Shown one piece after another: positions 16,613 through 26,311 of a DNA stretch of 64,000 nucleotides. How positions within the stretch are numbered: position 1 is the stretch's first letter; each line of letters begins with the position of its first letter. Both the position numbers and the translations under genes were made by a program. The notes beneath the pieces were generated by a model that made no database searches, had not been told where the DNA came from, and saw only the letters and a program-made list of their open reading frames with translations. The stretch comes from CAZPXZ01 sp965221505 (GTDB lineage Bacteria > Pseudomonadota > Alphaproteobacteria > Rhodobacterales > CAZPXZ01): NCBI GenBank assembly GCA_965221505.1, contig CBDCSI010000002.1, forward strand, positions 558,001-622,000, written 5' to 3'.

Positions 16613-17434
16613 ATGCGCGTCACCGTGGTTCAGATGAACTCGCAGGACGACAAGTCCCGCAATCTCGCCGAGGCGCGACGGCTCGCCGCCGAGGCGGTCG
16701 AGGCGGACGGGCCCGACCTGATCGTGTTTCCCGAGATGATGTCTTTCCTCGGCGGGAGCGAAGACGAGCGTCTCGCGGCCGCGGAAGACATCCCCGGCGG
16801 CGATACCTGGAAGACCCTGCAGGCCATCGCCAAGGAGCACGGCGTCATGGTCCACGGCGGCAGCTTCTACGAGCGTATCCCCGACACGAGGCAGTCCTAC
16901 AACACGACGGTGGCTTTCGGGCGGGACGGAACCGAACTGGCCCGCTACCGGAAGATTCATCTCTTCGACATCACCGCGCCGGACGGAACGGAGTACCGGG
17001 AGTCGGATACGGTCGGACGGGGAAGCGATCTCGCCGTGTACGAGGCGGAGGGCGTCCGGGTCGGCTGCACCATCTGCTACGACCTGCGATTCGGCGAGTT
17101 GTACCGCGGCCTCGCCGGACAGGGAGCGGACCTGATCATGGTTCCTGCCGCCTTCACGCTGCAGACCGGAAAGGACCACTGGGAGATCCTGCTCAGGGCG
17201 CGCGCCATCGAGACCCAGACCTACGTCGTCGCCGCCGGACAGACGGGTACGTTTCCAACCCCGGAGGGACCGCGCAGCTGCTGGGGCCATTCCATGATCG
17301 TGGACCCGTGGGGGTACGTCGCTGCACAGATCGGCGAAGGTACGGGATTTGCGACGGCAACCGTCGATCCCGGCTACCTGCAAACCGTGCGGCAGCGCAT
17401 TCCGATGGAGTCGCATCGGGTTCTCGGCCGGTAG
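16613..17434 (+). CDS. Carbon-nitrogen hydrolase (nitrilase superfamily amidase)
   Basis: A 273-residue nitrilase-fold enzyme with the full Glu-Lys-Cys triad: E41 (VFPEMM), K114 (YRKIHLFD) and C155 (GCTICYDLRF). The YRKIHLFD and CYDLRFGELYR patterns are those of the omega-amidase/deaminated-glutathione amidase-like branch, cytoplasmic enzymes that hydrolyse small amides. ATG 16613 follows GGAGGG (16601-16606); the open frame continues upstream without start evidence. It is a monocistronic gene, divergent from the phosphate acyltransferase. Exact substrate unknown. Confidence 0.88.
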   Translation: MRVTVVQMNSQDDKSRNLAEARRLAAEAVEADGPDLIVFPEMMSFLGGSEDERLAAAEDIPGGDTWKTLQAIAKEHGVMVHGGSFYERIPDTRQSYNTTVAFGRDGTELARYRKIHLFDITAPDGTEYRESDTVGRGSDLAVYEAEGVRVGCTICYDLRFGELYRGLAGQGADLIMVPAAFTLQTGKDHWEILLRARAIETQTYVVAAGQTGTFPTPEGPRSCWGHSMIVDPWGYVAAQIGEGTGFATATVDPGYLQTVRQRIPMESHRVLGR

Positions 17435-17681
17435 GCTCCGCGTCCGCCGGGAAAGGGCACCGATCCGACGCCGGATTCCGCAAGGGTACCGGGGAGTCCG
17501 ATCGAGCGGCAGGTCCGCACGTTCCGGCCGTCCGCGGGCGGCTTCGGTCCTTGGGCGGAGCGCCGACAAGCGTTCCTCCCTGCCGGCAGCGTCGCCGGAC
17601 GCAGCCGCAGCGTGTTCCGTATCGAATCCGCGAGCCGCTCGGCAACCCTCGGACTCCACCCGCACGGACGGAGCGAACGCA

Positions 17682-18458
17682 ATGCGCGCACAGATTCTCT
17701 CGGACCTTCACCTGGAGTTCGAAGGAAACTCCATTCCTCCCCTTGCGCCGGGAGCGGAGATCGTCCTCTTCGCCGGCGATCTCGCACCGGTCCACGCGCG
17801 GCGTATCGGCATGATGGCGCAGCGTTGGGACGACGCCCGGCACGTCCTCTTCGTCCCCGGCAATCACGAGTATTACGGAAGCGAGATCGATCGGGCCCGG
17901 CGCACGCTCGCCGAGGACTGCATCGCCCACGGCGTGACGCTCCTCGACCCAGGCGCGGTCACCATAGGAAGCACGCGCTTCGTCGGCGCCACGCTCTGGA
18001 CCGACTTCCGACTCGACGGCGGCCCGAGCGCCGAGGTCTGGGCGCATCTGGATGTGAGCCGGGGGCTGAACGACTTCCTCGGAGCGATTCGTCACGGGGA
18101 TTCGCCGTTCACCACACGGGAATCCGCCCGCCGGCATGCTGCGGATCTGGCCTTTATCGAACGAGAACTCGAAGCTGCGCAAGACGCCGGGCAGAACGCG
18201 GTCGTCCTCACCCACCATGCGCCCAGTCCGATTTGCGTCCGGCCGCAATTTGCGGGTGACCGGCTGAACGCGGGGTTCGCGTCCGATCTCGACTCCCTGA
18301 TCCGGCACTACCGGCCGCTGATGTGGATTCACGGCCATATGCACGCGCGCGTCGAGGAAACCGTCGGCCGCACCCGGATCCTGGCCAACCCGGCCGGATA
18401 CGGAGCCGCCGAACAGGCGGATTTCGACCCGGCGCTGGTCGTCGACCTCCCCGACTGA
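17682..18458 (+). CDS. Calcineurin-like metallophosphoesterase
   Basis: A 258-residue metallophosphoesterase with the classic dinuclear metal motifs: D8-L-H10 (SDLHLEF), GD33 (FAGDLAP), G60NH62E (VPGNHEYY), the THHAPS histidine pair and GHMHA near the C-terminus. Such enzymes cleave phosphomonoesters or diesters; the GNHEYYG form is common in small cytoplasmic bacterial phosphoesterases of unassigned substrate. ATG 17682 has GGAG eight bases upstream and yields an N-terminus starting exactly at the first strand, so longer forms are rejected. It is convergent with the nitrilase-family gene on the other strand. Confidence 0.88.
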   Translation: MRAQILSDLHLEFEGNSIPPLAPGAEIVLFAGDLAPVHARRIGMMAQRWDDARHVLFVPGNHEYYGSEIDRARRTLAEDCIAHGVTLLDPGAVTIGSTRFVGATLWTDFRLDGGPSAEVWAHLDVSRGLNDFLGAIRHGDSPFTTRESARRHAADLAFIERELEAAQDAGQNAVVLTHHAPSPICVRPQFAGDRLNAGFASDLDSLIRHYRPLMWIHGHMHARVEETVGRTRILANPAGYGAAEQADFDPALVVDLPD

Positions 18459-18474
18459 GTCCGGCGAACCGGAC
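18459..18474. terminator. Short hairpin between convergent genes
   Basis: GTCCGG (18459-18464), loop CGAA, and CCGGAC (18469-18474) form a perfect 6-bp stem right after the phosphoesterase stop codon and before the convergent nitrilase-family stop. It lacks a T-run on either strand, so it may act as a weak bidirectional terminator or 3' end stabiliser. Confidence 0.45.
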
Positions 18475-18498
18475 GCGTACCGCGGGAAGCGCTCGCCG

Positions 18499-19329
18499 TC
18501 AGCGCCCGAGCCGAACCGGCGTCCGGGTCGAGAAATACCCCGGAAACGCCCGCACCGCCTCCAGGTCGAGGTCGACGAAGAGAAGGTCTTCCTCCGCGCC
18601 CAGGGTGTGAATGAAGCCGGCGGTCGAATCGATCCCTTCCGGCTTGTCGCAGAACCATTCCCAGAGCGCGTCCATGTCCCGCACCGGCGGCGGAACGCAG
18701 GCGGTCGAGAACCCGCCGGCCGGCGGAAAGACGGAATCCCGAAACCGGCGGTCGGGCCGGCCGACGTTCACCCCGAACACCGGCACCGAGTATTCCATGT
18801 GCCGACCGATCACCGTATGGGGAAAGGCCTCGCTCAGGGCGAACCACAACGCCGGGTTGAAGATCATGTCCGCGTCGCGCCGGCACTGCGCCTCCACGCC
18901 GTCGTGGAAGAACGCGAAGTCGGCGCAGATGACGATCCCCATCTTGCCGAGATCCGTCTCGAAAACCGGAAACGCATCCCCCGCAACCACGCCGCGATCG
19001 ACCTCGACCGCCGTGGGGTAGTTCTTGGTCTGCCGTCCGAGCACCGTTCCCTCGTTCGAGATCAGCGTGCTGGTGTTTTGCCAGCGCGGCGGCTCGCCCT
19101 CGGCGAGACCGGCGATGACGTGCAGGTTCCTCTCTCGCGCCGCCGCACGAATCTCCTCGAGTCCCGCGAGCGGATAGAGCTCCGGAAAGCAGGCCAGATC
19201 GGCGCCCCCGGACGCGGCCTCCTCCAGGAGTTCCAGGGCGTGCGGGACATCGATCCCCTGCCACTTCTCCTCCCAGTTCGCCGCCCGGGACGTGGCCTGA
19301 ATTGCCGCGATCCGAATCTCTTGCGCCAT
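18499..19329 (-). CDS. Carbon-nitrogen hydrolase (nitrilase superfamily) of the peptide transporter operon
   Basis: A 276-residue nitrilase-fold enzyme with triad E50 (CFPELYPL), K102 (RQTKNYP) and C135 (VICADFAFF). The VICADF motif and missing YRK/FD pattern separate it from the amidase at 16.6 kb; it resembles the aliphatic amidase/N-carbamoylase-like branch. It starts 30 bases after the DppC-like permease stop and shares its strand, so it is probably the last gene of that operon. This suggests that the imported compound carries an amide, carbamoyl or nitrile group, an inference from context. Confidence 0.85.
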   Translation of the reverse strand: MAQEIRIAAIQATSRAANWEEKWQGIDVPHALELLEEAASGGADLACFPELYPLAGLEEIRAAARERNLHVIAGLAEGEPPRWQNTSTLISNEGTVLGRQTKNYPTAVEVDRGVVAGDAFPVFETDLGKMGIVICADFAFFHDGVEAQCRRDADMIFNPALWFALSEAFPHTVIGRHMEYSVPVFGVNVGRPDRRFRDSVFPPAGGFSTACVPPPVRDMDALWEWFCDKPEGIDSTAGFIHTLGAEEDLLFVDLDLEAVRAFPGYFSTRTPVRLGR

Positions 19330-19359
19330 CGGCTTCCTCCTCTGCGCTCCCGGCGCCGA

Positions 19360-20262
19360 CTATCGCCGCCGCCGGATCCGGGGGTCGAAAAAGTCCCTGA
19401 GCCCGTCGCCCAGGAGATTGAACCCCAGCACCGCAATCATGATCGTCAAACCCGGAAAGATCACCTGGTGGGCGCCGAGTTCCATGAACTGCCGGCCCTT
19501 GCCGAGATCCGCCCCCCAGCTCGGATTGGGCGGCTGTACGCCGAGGCCGAGAAAGCTGAGCGCCGCTTCGGTCAGAAGCGCTTCCGACAGCAAGAGCGAC
19601 GACTCCACCAGAACCGGCGCGGCGATGTTCGGCAGGATGTGGGTCCGCAGGATCCGCGTGTTTCGGGCGCCGAACATCCTGCCGGCGAGGACGAAGTCCC
19701 GGGTCTTCACCGAAAGCGTCGGCGCCCGCGCCACCATCGCCACCCGGGGTATGTAGAGCACCGCGATGGTGAGGATCAGGTTCGGCAGGCTCGGTCCGAG
19801 ATACGCCACCAGCGCGATCGCGAGCAGGATGGCCGGAAGCGCGAACATGACGTCGAACACGCGAAGCGCCGCGCTGTCCGTGAAGCCGCCGAGATAGCCG
19901 ACCAGCATTCCGAGCGGAAGCCCGACGGCGACCGCGAACAGGACGGACGGAATCGCGACGGCGAGACTGTTCCGGCTGCCGAGCACGACCCGGCTGAACA
20001 GGTCCCGTCCCTGGAAGTTGGTTCCGAACGGGTATTCCCAGCTCGGGCTCGCCAGCATGGCCCCGGCGTTCTGGTTGGCTCCGTAGGGCGCGATCGCCGG
20101 AGCGAAGACCGCCACGAGGATCAGCGTGCAGACGATGACGAGTCCGATCAACGTGGCGGGGTCCCGGCGCAGGTGCCGCAGAAACCGTCGCCCGGACGAG
20201 AGGCGCGATCGCCCGACCCCGACCGGAGGTCCGGCGTTCGTTCCCTGGCGGACTCCTGCCAT
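19360..20262 (-). CDS. ABC transporter permease, Opp/Dpp C-subunit type
   Basis: A 300-residue permease of the DppC/OppC type: cytoplasmic N-terminus, first helix at about 37-57 (TLIGLVIVCTLILVAVFAP), a periplasmic loop with the FGTNFQGRDLFSRVVLGSRNSL signature, and the EAALSFLGLGVQPPNPSWG region near the end. The ATG at 20262 shares one base with the upstream permease stop (TGATG). Forms the channel with the B-subunit for peptides or similar cationic/amide solutes. Confidence 0.92.
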   Translation of the reverse strand: MAGVRQGTNAGPPVGVGRSRLSSGRRFLRHLRRDPATLIGLVIVCTLILVAVFAPAIAPYGANQNAGAMLASPSWEYPFGTNFQGRDLFSRVVLGSRNSLAVAIPSVLFAVAVGLPLGMLVGYLGGFTDSAALRVFDVMFALPAILLAIALVAYLGPSLPNLILTIAVLYIPRVAMVARAPTLSVKTRDFVLAGRMFGARNTRILRTHILPNIAAPVLVESSLLLSEALLTEAALSFLGLGVQPPNPSWGADLGKGRQFMELGAHQVIFPGLTIMIAVLGFNLLGDGLRDFFDPRIRRRR

Positions 20263-21212
20263 CAATCGAGCCGGACGCGCGGGTCGACCAGCGCGACCAG
20301 CAGATCCGCGATCAGGATCACCAGCGCGACGCCGAGGGAGAGGAACAGCACGGTGCCCTGGATGATCGGGTAGTCGCGATTCTCGATCGCGCTGAGGACC
20401 AGCCGCCCCAGTCCCGGAATTGCGAAGACTTCCTCCAGGATCACCGCGCCGCTGACCAGGAAGGCGGACCAGATCCCGATCGCGGTAATGATCGGAATCA
20501 ACGCGCTCTTGAACGCGTGGACGAAGACGACGACCCGCTCCGACATCCCCTTCGCGCGCGCCGTGCGCACGTAATCCTCCTCCAGCACTTCGAGGACGGA
20601 GGACCGGGTGTACCGCAGAATGACGGCGCCGATGCCGAGGCCCAGCGCGAGCGCCGGCCAGAACATCCGCGAGAGGCTCTCCAGGGGGTCTTCCAGCAGG
20701 GGAACGTATCCGAGCGTCTGGGTCTTCGGGAAGTAGATCGCGCCGAGCACGACGATGAGGGTGCCGGAGAAGAAACTCGGCGTGGAAATCCCGAGCAGCG
20801 CGAACACTCGTGCCACCAGGTCGACCGCGGTTCCCTGGCGCACGGCGCTGAGCACGCCCAGCGGCACGCCGACGAGGATCGCGATCCCCATGGACATGAC
20901 GCCGAGCTGGAAGGTGATCGGAAACCGGGACAGGATCTGCTCCATCACCGGCCGGCCGTGAATGAACGAGAACCCGAAATCCCCCTGGACGATCCGGCCC
21001 AGCCACCAGACGTATTGTTCGAGCAGCGGACGGTCGAGACCGAGTTCGCGCAGCACCCGGAGCCTGGTCTCCTCGTTGTTGGCGGCGGTGACCCCCATCA
21101 TCTGGGTCACGATGTCGCCGGGAATGATGCGGATGAGGGCGAAGGTCAGAAAGGTGACCCCGAGCACGACGGGGATCAGAAGCAGAAGCCGCCGCAGAAC
21201 GTACCGGCTCAT
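20262..21212 (-). CDS. ABC transporter permease, Opp/Dpp B-subunit type
   Basis: A 316-residue DppB/OppB-type permease. It starts with MSRYVLRRLLLLIPVVLGVTF, the standard first helix, and has the ELGLDRPLLEQYVWWLGRIVQGDFGFS segment and the RYTRSSVLEVLEEDYVRTARAKG coupling loop. It ends DLLVALVDPRVRLD, which is the canonical DPR tail. It lies 221 bases downstream of the binding-protein gene, a gap occupied by a large stem-loop, and overlaps the C-subunit gene by one base. Confidence 0.93.
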   Translation of the reverse strand: MSRYVLRRLLLLIPVVLGVTFLTFALIRIIPGDIVTQMMGVTAANNEETRLRVLRELGLDRPLLEQYVWWLGRIVQGDFGFSFIHGRPVMEQILSRFPITFQLGVMSMGIAILVGVPLGVLSAVRQGTAVDLVARVFALLGISTPSFFSGTLIVVLGAIYFPKTQTLGYVPLLEDPLESLSRMFWPALALGLGIGAVILRYTRSSVLEVLEEDYVRTARAKGMSERVVVFVHAFKSALIPIITAIGIWSAFLVSGAVILEEVFAIPGLGRLVLSAIENRDYPIIQGTVLFLSLGVALVILIADLLVALVDPRVRLD

Positions 21213-21330
21213 CGGACCGGACCCTGCCCTACGGCGTCACGGGCGGGGACGCGAAGCGCGGCACGATTCCGTGCGGTCCCCGGATTGCGGCCGATCCCGT
21301 GCCGGGCAGTCTCCGGAGATCGACCCGCAA

Positions 21331-21365
21331 GGGTGCGGCGGAGCCGGGGCCGGCCCGCCGCACCC
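21331..21365 (-). promoter_or_regulatory. Large stem-loop between binding protein and permease genes
   Basis: GGGTGCGGCGG (21331-21341) and CCGCCGCACCC (21355-21365) are perfect complements, and the 13-base loop itself contains GCCGG/CCGGC, so a stem of about 16 bp with one bulged A can form. It lies after the binding-protein stop and 119 bases ahead of the B-subunit permease. There is no T-run, which favours an mRNA 3' end stabiliser over a full terminator. Confidence 0.65.
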
Positions 21366-21433
21366 GATTCGCGCGCGCGGCGCACGGGCCGCGCGTTCAG
21401 CGGCGCATGCCGCGCCGGCTCAGCCGATCCGGG

Positions 21434-22996
21434 TCACGAATCGCCGAGCCACAGATAGCGGACATGGTCGTAGGTGCCGCTCGGCATCGACTGGTAGTCG
21501 TTGACGTAATCCCGGACGTATTGCCAGTTCACCGGCTTGGTGTACGGATAGAGCATGTAGACCTGGTCCGCCACTAGATTCTGGACCGCCTTGTAGATCT
21601 CGATCCGCTTCTCGAGGTCCAGCTCGACTTTCCCCGCGTCCAGGAGAGCGTCCAGTTCCGCGTCCGCAAACTTGCCGAGATTGATCGGCGAGGTCGAGTA
21701 GTAGATCTGGTAGACGTCCGAATGCGGGTCCGGTTGCCAGACCAGCGACACGATCGACAGCTGGTGTTTCACGTTGATGTAGTTGTCCAGCTGCTGGTTG
21801 AAATCGGGAATTCGCTCGATCGTGAGGTCGATCCCGATTCGCGCCCACTGCTCCTGCAGGATCTCCGCCGTCTGGACGTCCAGCGGCAGGTTCACCTGCA
21901 TCGTCAGTTCCAGCCCGTCCGTGTAGCCGGCTTCGGCGAGAAGCGCCTTCGCCCCTTCCGGGTCGTATTCGTGATACGGCAGCGGCGGGTCCGAATCCGC
22001 ACACCAGCCGTAGGGCACCTTGCCGCAGGAGATCTTCGTTCCGACTTCGCCGAACCCGAAGAGCACCGTGTCGATCACCTCCTGGCGGTCGGTGCCGAGG
22101 CTGAGCGCCCGCCGCACCCGCAGGTCGGCCGTGGGCCCTTCGGCGGTGTTGATGCCGAGTCCGGACTCGTTCACCGCCCCGGCCGGCTCGATCAGCCGGG
22201 CGCCCTCTACGTCGCGCAGCACCGGTATGAATTTCGGATCCCGCAGAATGACGATGTCGGCGTTGCCCTGCCGGAAGGCCGAGATCTGGGTCTGCGGATC
22301 CGGAATCAGGTCGAACACGACGGTTTCCACGCAGGGATATCCCTCTTCCCAGTAGTTCGGGTTCGCCTGCAGCCGCACGTGGGAGTCCGGCACGTACTCG
22401 TCGAGCATGAAGGCGCCGGTGCCGGACGCGTTCTCGTTCAGGTTGTTCTCCGGCGTGAAGTCGTAGGGAACGATCGCCGTGTACCAGGCCGTGGAAACGA
22501 CGCTGAGAATGGGCGCGAAGGGCGAGTCGAAATCCATCCGCACGGAGTGGCTCCCGGTCGCCTCGATCGACTGGATCGATCCCAGCTGGTTCGCCCATGG
22601 AGACCCGAAGTCGGGATCCAGGAGCCGCTCGAAGGTGTACACCACGTCCCTCGCTTCGAACTCGCGCCCGTGATGGAACGCGACGCCGCGCCGCAACTCG
22701 AAGGAGATCGAGAGATTGTCTTCCGAGACCTCGTAGGCGGTCGCCAGTCCCGGATTCAGGTTGCCGTCCCGGTCCAGGATCAGGAGCGTGTCGTAGATCA
22801 GCCCGAAGATCAGGCTCGGCGCGTATTGTGCGTTCGCGCCGGGGGTCAGGTCCGCGGGTTCGGGATCGAAGGGAATCGTGAAGGTCCCGCCCCGTACGGG
22901 ACAGGCCTCGTCCGCTTGCGCCGGCGCCGCAGCCAGTCCCGCCGCCGCGAGGACGGCGAGCGCGACGGCCGTGCCGGTTCGTCTGAGATCGTTCAT
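21434..22996 (-). CDS. ABC transporter solute-binding protein, family 5 (Opp/Dpp type)
   Basis: A 520-residue extracytoplasmic binding protein of SBP family 5. Residues 1-28 are a signal peptide (MNDLRRTGTAVALAVLAAAG, cleavage after AQA). The mature part shows the family pattern GVAFHHGREFEARDVVYTFERLLDP and a final lobe with LVWQPDPHSD and the PVNWQYVRDYVNDY end. Two cysteine residues near the mature N-terminus and in the SCGKVPYGWC segment may form disulfides. It is first of the minus-strand operon; the ATPase genes are on the opposite strand, sharing a 228-base divergent promoter region. Confidence 0.93.
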   Translation of the reverse strand: MNDLRRTGTAVALAVLAAAGLAAAPAQADEACPVRGGTFTIPFDPEPADLTPGANAQYAPSLIFGLIYDTLLILDRDGNLNPGLATAYEVSEDNLSISFELRRGVAFHHGREFEARDVVYTFERLLDPDFGSPWANQLGSIQSIEATGSHSVRMDFDSPFAPILSVVSTAWYTAIVPYDFTPENNLNENASGTGAFMLDEYVPDSHVRLQANPNYWEEGYPCVETVVFDLIPDPQTQISAFRQGNADIVILRDPKFIPVLRDVEGARLIEPAGAVNESGLGINTAEGPTADLRVRRALSLGTDRQEVIDTVLFGFGEVGTKISCGKVPYGWCADSDPPLPYHEYDPEGAKALLAEAGYTDGLELTMQVNLPLDVQTAEILQEQWARIGIDLTIERIPDFNQQLDNYINVKHQLSIVSLVWQPDPHSDVYQIYYSTSPINLGKFADAELDALLDAGKVELDLEKRIEIYKAVQNLVADQVYMLYPYTKPVNWQYVRDYVNDYQSMPSGTYDHVRYLWLGDS

Positions 22997-23224
22997 CGGG
23001 CTTCCTCCGCTTGTAGTCGTCGTTCGTTCGATGCAGCTCCGTTGCCGCTACAATCGACGCAGATTATGCCTCATGGTATCGGTTGCGGCCCCAAGCCGCC
23101 AAACAGTCCCTCGGCGGTTCCGCCCGAACTGCGGTTCAGGCGCCCGGCGGCTCCCGACGCGGTGCAGGACCGACCGGGCCGGCGCCAGGGAACGGCCTGA
23201 CGCCGACGCTCCGACGGACGGCCG
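22997..23224. promoter_or_regulatory. Divergent promoter region of the split peptide transporter
   Basis: This 228-base gap lies between the divergently transcribed binding-protein/permease operon and the ATPase pair. On the minus strand CATAAT (complement of 23063-23068) is a fair -10 candidate, though no well-spaced -35 was found. No regulator gene is next to it. Confidence 0.35.
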
Positions 23225-24238
23225 ATGGATCCGATCCTTTCCGTGCGAAACCTTACGGTCCGCTTCGAGACCGAGGAGGGTCCGAGCGTCGCGGTAAACG
23301 AGCTTTCCTACGACCTGCGCGAGGGCGAAATCCTCGGCGTCGTCGGCGAGAGCGGCAGCGGCAAGAGCGTGCATGCGCTCTCGATCATGCGGCTGGTCTC
23401 GCCGCCGAACGGCCGGATTGCGGGCGGAGAGATCCGCTATCTCGGACAGGACCTGCTCACGCTTTCCGAACGCCAGATGCGGGACGTCCGGGGCCGGGAG
23501 ATCGCCATGATCTTCCAGGATCCGGGCTCCTCCCTCCATCCGGTCTTTTCGGTCGGCTTCCAGATTCGCGAAGCGCTGCACCGGCATCAGGACCTTCGCG
23601 GCGCCGCCGCGGAACGCCGCGCGGCCGAGCTTCTGGACCGGGTCGGCATCGCGGACGCCGCGGAGCGCCTTCGCGCCTATCCGCACGAACTCTCGGGCGG
23701 CATGCGGCAGCGGGTCATGATCGCCATGGCGCTCGCCGGCAACCCCCGGGTGATCGTCGCCGACGAGCCGACCACGGCGCTCGACGTCACCCTCCAGGCC
23801 CAGATCGTCGACCTGATCCGGCGGCTGCACCGCGAGCTGGGGCTGACCGTGATCTGGATCTCCCACGATCTCGGCGTCGTCGCCGGTCTCGCGGAAACCG
23901 TGAACGTCATGTACGCCGGCCACCTGATGGAACGCGGGCCGGTTGCGAACATCTTCCGCCGTCCGCGACACCCCTACACCCGCGGCCTGCTCGCGTCGAT
24001 CCCGCGCGCCGACCGGAAGCCGGGAGATCGACTGAACCCCATTCCCGGACGCCCGCCCGATCTCGCGCAGTTGGGACCCGGCTGCCCCTTCGCGCCGCGT
24101 TGCGAGCGGGCCGTGGCGCGCTGCGCGGCGGAGACGCCCCCGCTCGAGACGACCGGGAGCGCCGCACACCGGGTCCGCTGCTGGCGGTGGCGGGATCTCG
24201 AATCGCGTCGAGAGGAAGCCGGGGCGATCCATGCCTGA
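23225..24238 (+). CDS. ABC transporter ATP-binding protein, Opp/Dpp D-subunit type
   Basis: A 337-residue DppD/OppD-type ATPase: Walker A GESGSGKSV, Q-loop IFQDPGSSLHPVF, signature LSGGMRQRV, Walker B VIVADEPTTALD, switch His in ISHDLGVV, and a C-terminal oligopeptide-transporter domain with the cysteine-rich GPGCPFAPRCERAVARC segment (iron-sulfur or zinc type, typical of this family). It overlaps the next ATPase by eight bases. Confidence 0.94.
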   Translation: MDPILSVRNLTVRFETEEGPSVAVNELSYDLREGEILGVVGESGSGKSVHALSIMRLVSPPNGRIAGGEIRYLGQDLLTLSERQMRDVRGREIAMIFQDPGSSLHPVFSVGFQIREALHRHQDLRGAAAERRAAELLDRVGIADAAERLRAYPHELSGGMRQRVMIAMALAGNPRVIVADEPTTALDVTLQAQIVDLIRRLHRELGLTVIWISHDLGVVAGLAETVNVMYAGHLMERGPVANIFRRPRHPYTRGLLASIPRADRKPGDRLNPIPGRPPDLAQLGPGCPFAPRCERAVARCAAETPPLETTGSAAHRVRCWRWRDLESRREEAGAIHA

Positions 24239-25223
24239 TTCGGCGAGGCTGCTGGACGTCCGCGGCCTTCGGAAGCACTTTCCGATCCGGCGCGGATTCC
24301 TGCTTCCGCAAAAGGTCGGCACCGTCAAGGCGGTCGACGGCGTGAGCTTTCATATCGACGAAGGCGAGACCCTGGCGCTGGTGGGGGAGAGCGGCAGCGG
24401 CAAGAGCACCGTCGGACGCACCCTGCTCAGACTCGTCGAGCCGACGAGCGGAGAGATCGCGCTCGAAGGCGCCGACTTCCGCCGTCTCGAGGGCGGCGCG
24501 CTGCGCCGTGCGCGGCAGCGCATCCAGATGATCTTTCAGGATCCCTACGCCTCGATCAATCCGCGCCTTTCCGTCCGCCGCGTCGTCGGCGAGCCGCTGG
24601 AGATCGCCGGGGAGCTGAGCCGCGCGGAAATCGACCGACGCGCGGGAGAGCTTCTCGAACGGGTCGGTCTCGACGCGCGCATGGGCGACCGGTATCCGCA
24701 CGAGTTCTCCGGCGGGCAGCGGCAGCGCGTCTGCATCGCCCGCGCCCTCGCGCTCAATCCGCGCCTGATCGTCTGCGACGAGGTGGTCGCCTCGCTCGAC
24801 GTGTCGATCCAGGCCCAGATCCTCAACTTGCTCAAGGAGTTGCAGGAGAAGTTCCGCTACGCCTATCTCTTCGTCTCCCACGATCTCGGCGTCGTGCGCC
24901 ATGTGAGCGACCGCGTGGCAGTCCTGTATCTCGGCAAGCTGATGGAGATCGCGGAGGCGGACAGAATCTTCGCGGAACCCCTGCACCCGTATACGGACGC
25001 GCTGCTCTCGGCGATTCCGGTTCCGGACCCGGAAGCGGAAGCGAGCCGCCGGCAGATACTCCTCGAGGGCGATGTCCCCAGCGCCGCACGGCCGCCCTCG
25101 GGATGCGTGTTTCGGACCCGCTGCCCGAGGGCGCTGCCGAAGTGCGCCGAGACCGTTCCGGAATTCCGCGAGGTGCGGCCGGGGCATTTCGCCGCCTGCC
25201 ACCGGATCGGCGAGAGCGCCTGA
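24231..25223 (+). CDS. ABC transporter ATP-binding protein, Opp/Dpp F-subunit type
   Basis: A 330-residue DppF/OppF-type ATPase with a typical LRKHFPIRRGFLLPQKVGTVKAVDGVSF opening region, Walker A GESGSGKST, Q-loop IFQDPYASINPRL, signature FSGGQRQRV, Walker B LIVCDEVVASLD, and the C-terminal SGCVFRTRCPRALPKC cysteine segment. Together with the D-subunit it powers the transporter whose membrane and binding components are encoded divergently at 19.4-23.0 kb. Confidence 0.94.
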   Translation: MPDSARLLDVRGLRKHFPIRRGFLLPQKVGTVKAVDGVSFHIDEGETLALVGESGSGKSTVGRTLLRLVEPTSGEIALEGADFRRLEGGALRRARQRIQMIFQDPYASINPRLSVRRVVGEPLEIAGELSRAEIDRRAGELLERVGLDARMGDRYPHEFSGGQRQRVCIARALALNPRLIVCDEVVASLDVSIQAQILNLLKELQEKFRYAYLFVSHDLGVVRHVSDRVAVLYLGKLMEIAEADRIFAEPLHPYTDALLSAIPVPDPEAEASRRQILLEGDVPSAARPPSGCVFRTRCPRALPKCAETVPEFREVRPGHFAACHRIGESA

Positions 25224-25295
25224 CCGACCCGCGGGGACGACTCCCCCTTGCCCCCTGACTCCGAAACAGGACGGTCGAACGATCCGGCCTGAAGG

Positions 25296-26311
25296 TCAGG
25301 CGCGTAGCCCTGCGTCTCCGACCCCGGCCAGCATCTCGACCCGGTCCGGATCGGCGCGCGCGAGCCGACGCTCCGGGCGGCCCGACAGCATGGCCCGAAG
25401 ATCGTCGCAGACCATCTCTCCGATCAGCCGCCGGCCGTCCCGAACCGCCGCCGCCCGGTGCGGAGAGAGGACGACGTTGTGCGTCGCCCGGAGCGGGTGG
25501 TCTTCCGCCAGCGGTTCGCCCGGAAAGACGTCGATCGCAAACCGCAGCCGTCCGCTCGCCGCTTCCGCTTCCAGCGCATCGAAATCCACCAGATGGGCCC
25601 GGCTCAGCAGCACCACCAGCGTGTGGTCCGCCATGCCCGCAAACGTGTCGGCGCCGACCTGACCGGCATTCCCGGTCGTCGGAGCGGCGGTCACGAAGAC
25701 GCAACGCGCCCAGCCGGCGAGCTCGTCGAGCCCGCACAACTCCGCGCCGTGCGACTGCGCCAGCGCTTCGCTCACCCAAGGGTCGTAGGCCCGAACGGTA
25801 GCCCGGAACGGGACCAGCAGACGGACGAGTTCCCGAGCGATCTGGCCGAATCCGACGAAGCCGACCCGGGCGCCGAACAGCGAGAAATCCTCCGGAGCGC
25901 AGTCGTCCAGCCAGCGCTCCTCGCCGGCGCGGAACGACTCGTGTTCCCGGACCAGCCCGCGTGCGCCGGCCAGCGCCATGGCCAGGCCCATTTCGGCCAC
26001 CGTCGAGCGAAACCCGGGAGCGCAGGAGAGAACCTCGACCGAACGCGCCCGGCAGGCTTCGTAGTCGATCGTGTCAGGAAAGTTGCCGGCGACCTCGATC
26101 ACGGCCTGAAGCCTCGCAGCCCTCTCCAGAATCCCGGCGTCGACCCGCGGCGCACCCGAAATCAGCACGGAGGCCCGAGGCAGGGCCTCCTCGAACACGG
26201 GGGGCGGAATCGGTTCGTCCATCCCCCAGACGACGTCGAACGCGCCGTGGAGGAATTCCAGGTTCGCTGCAGAGAAGAGTTCCGGGACTTGCCGCCAGTG
26301 CGGGTCGAGGA

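Noticed and set aside
25224..25295. Terminator between the convergent DppF-type and dehydrogenase genes
   Set aside because: Only short 5-bp stems (GGGGA/TCCCC and CCTGA/TCAGG) without T-runs; too weak to list.
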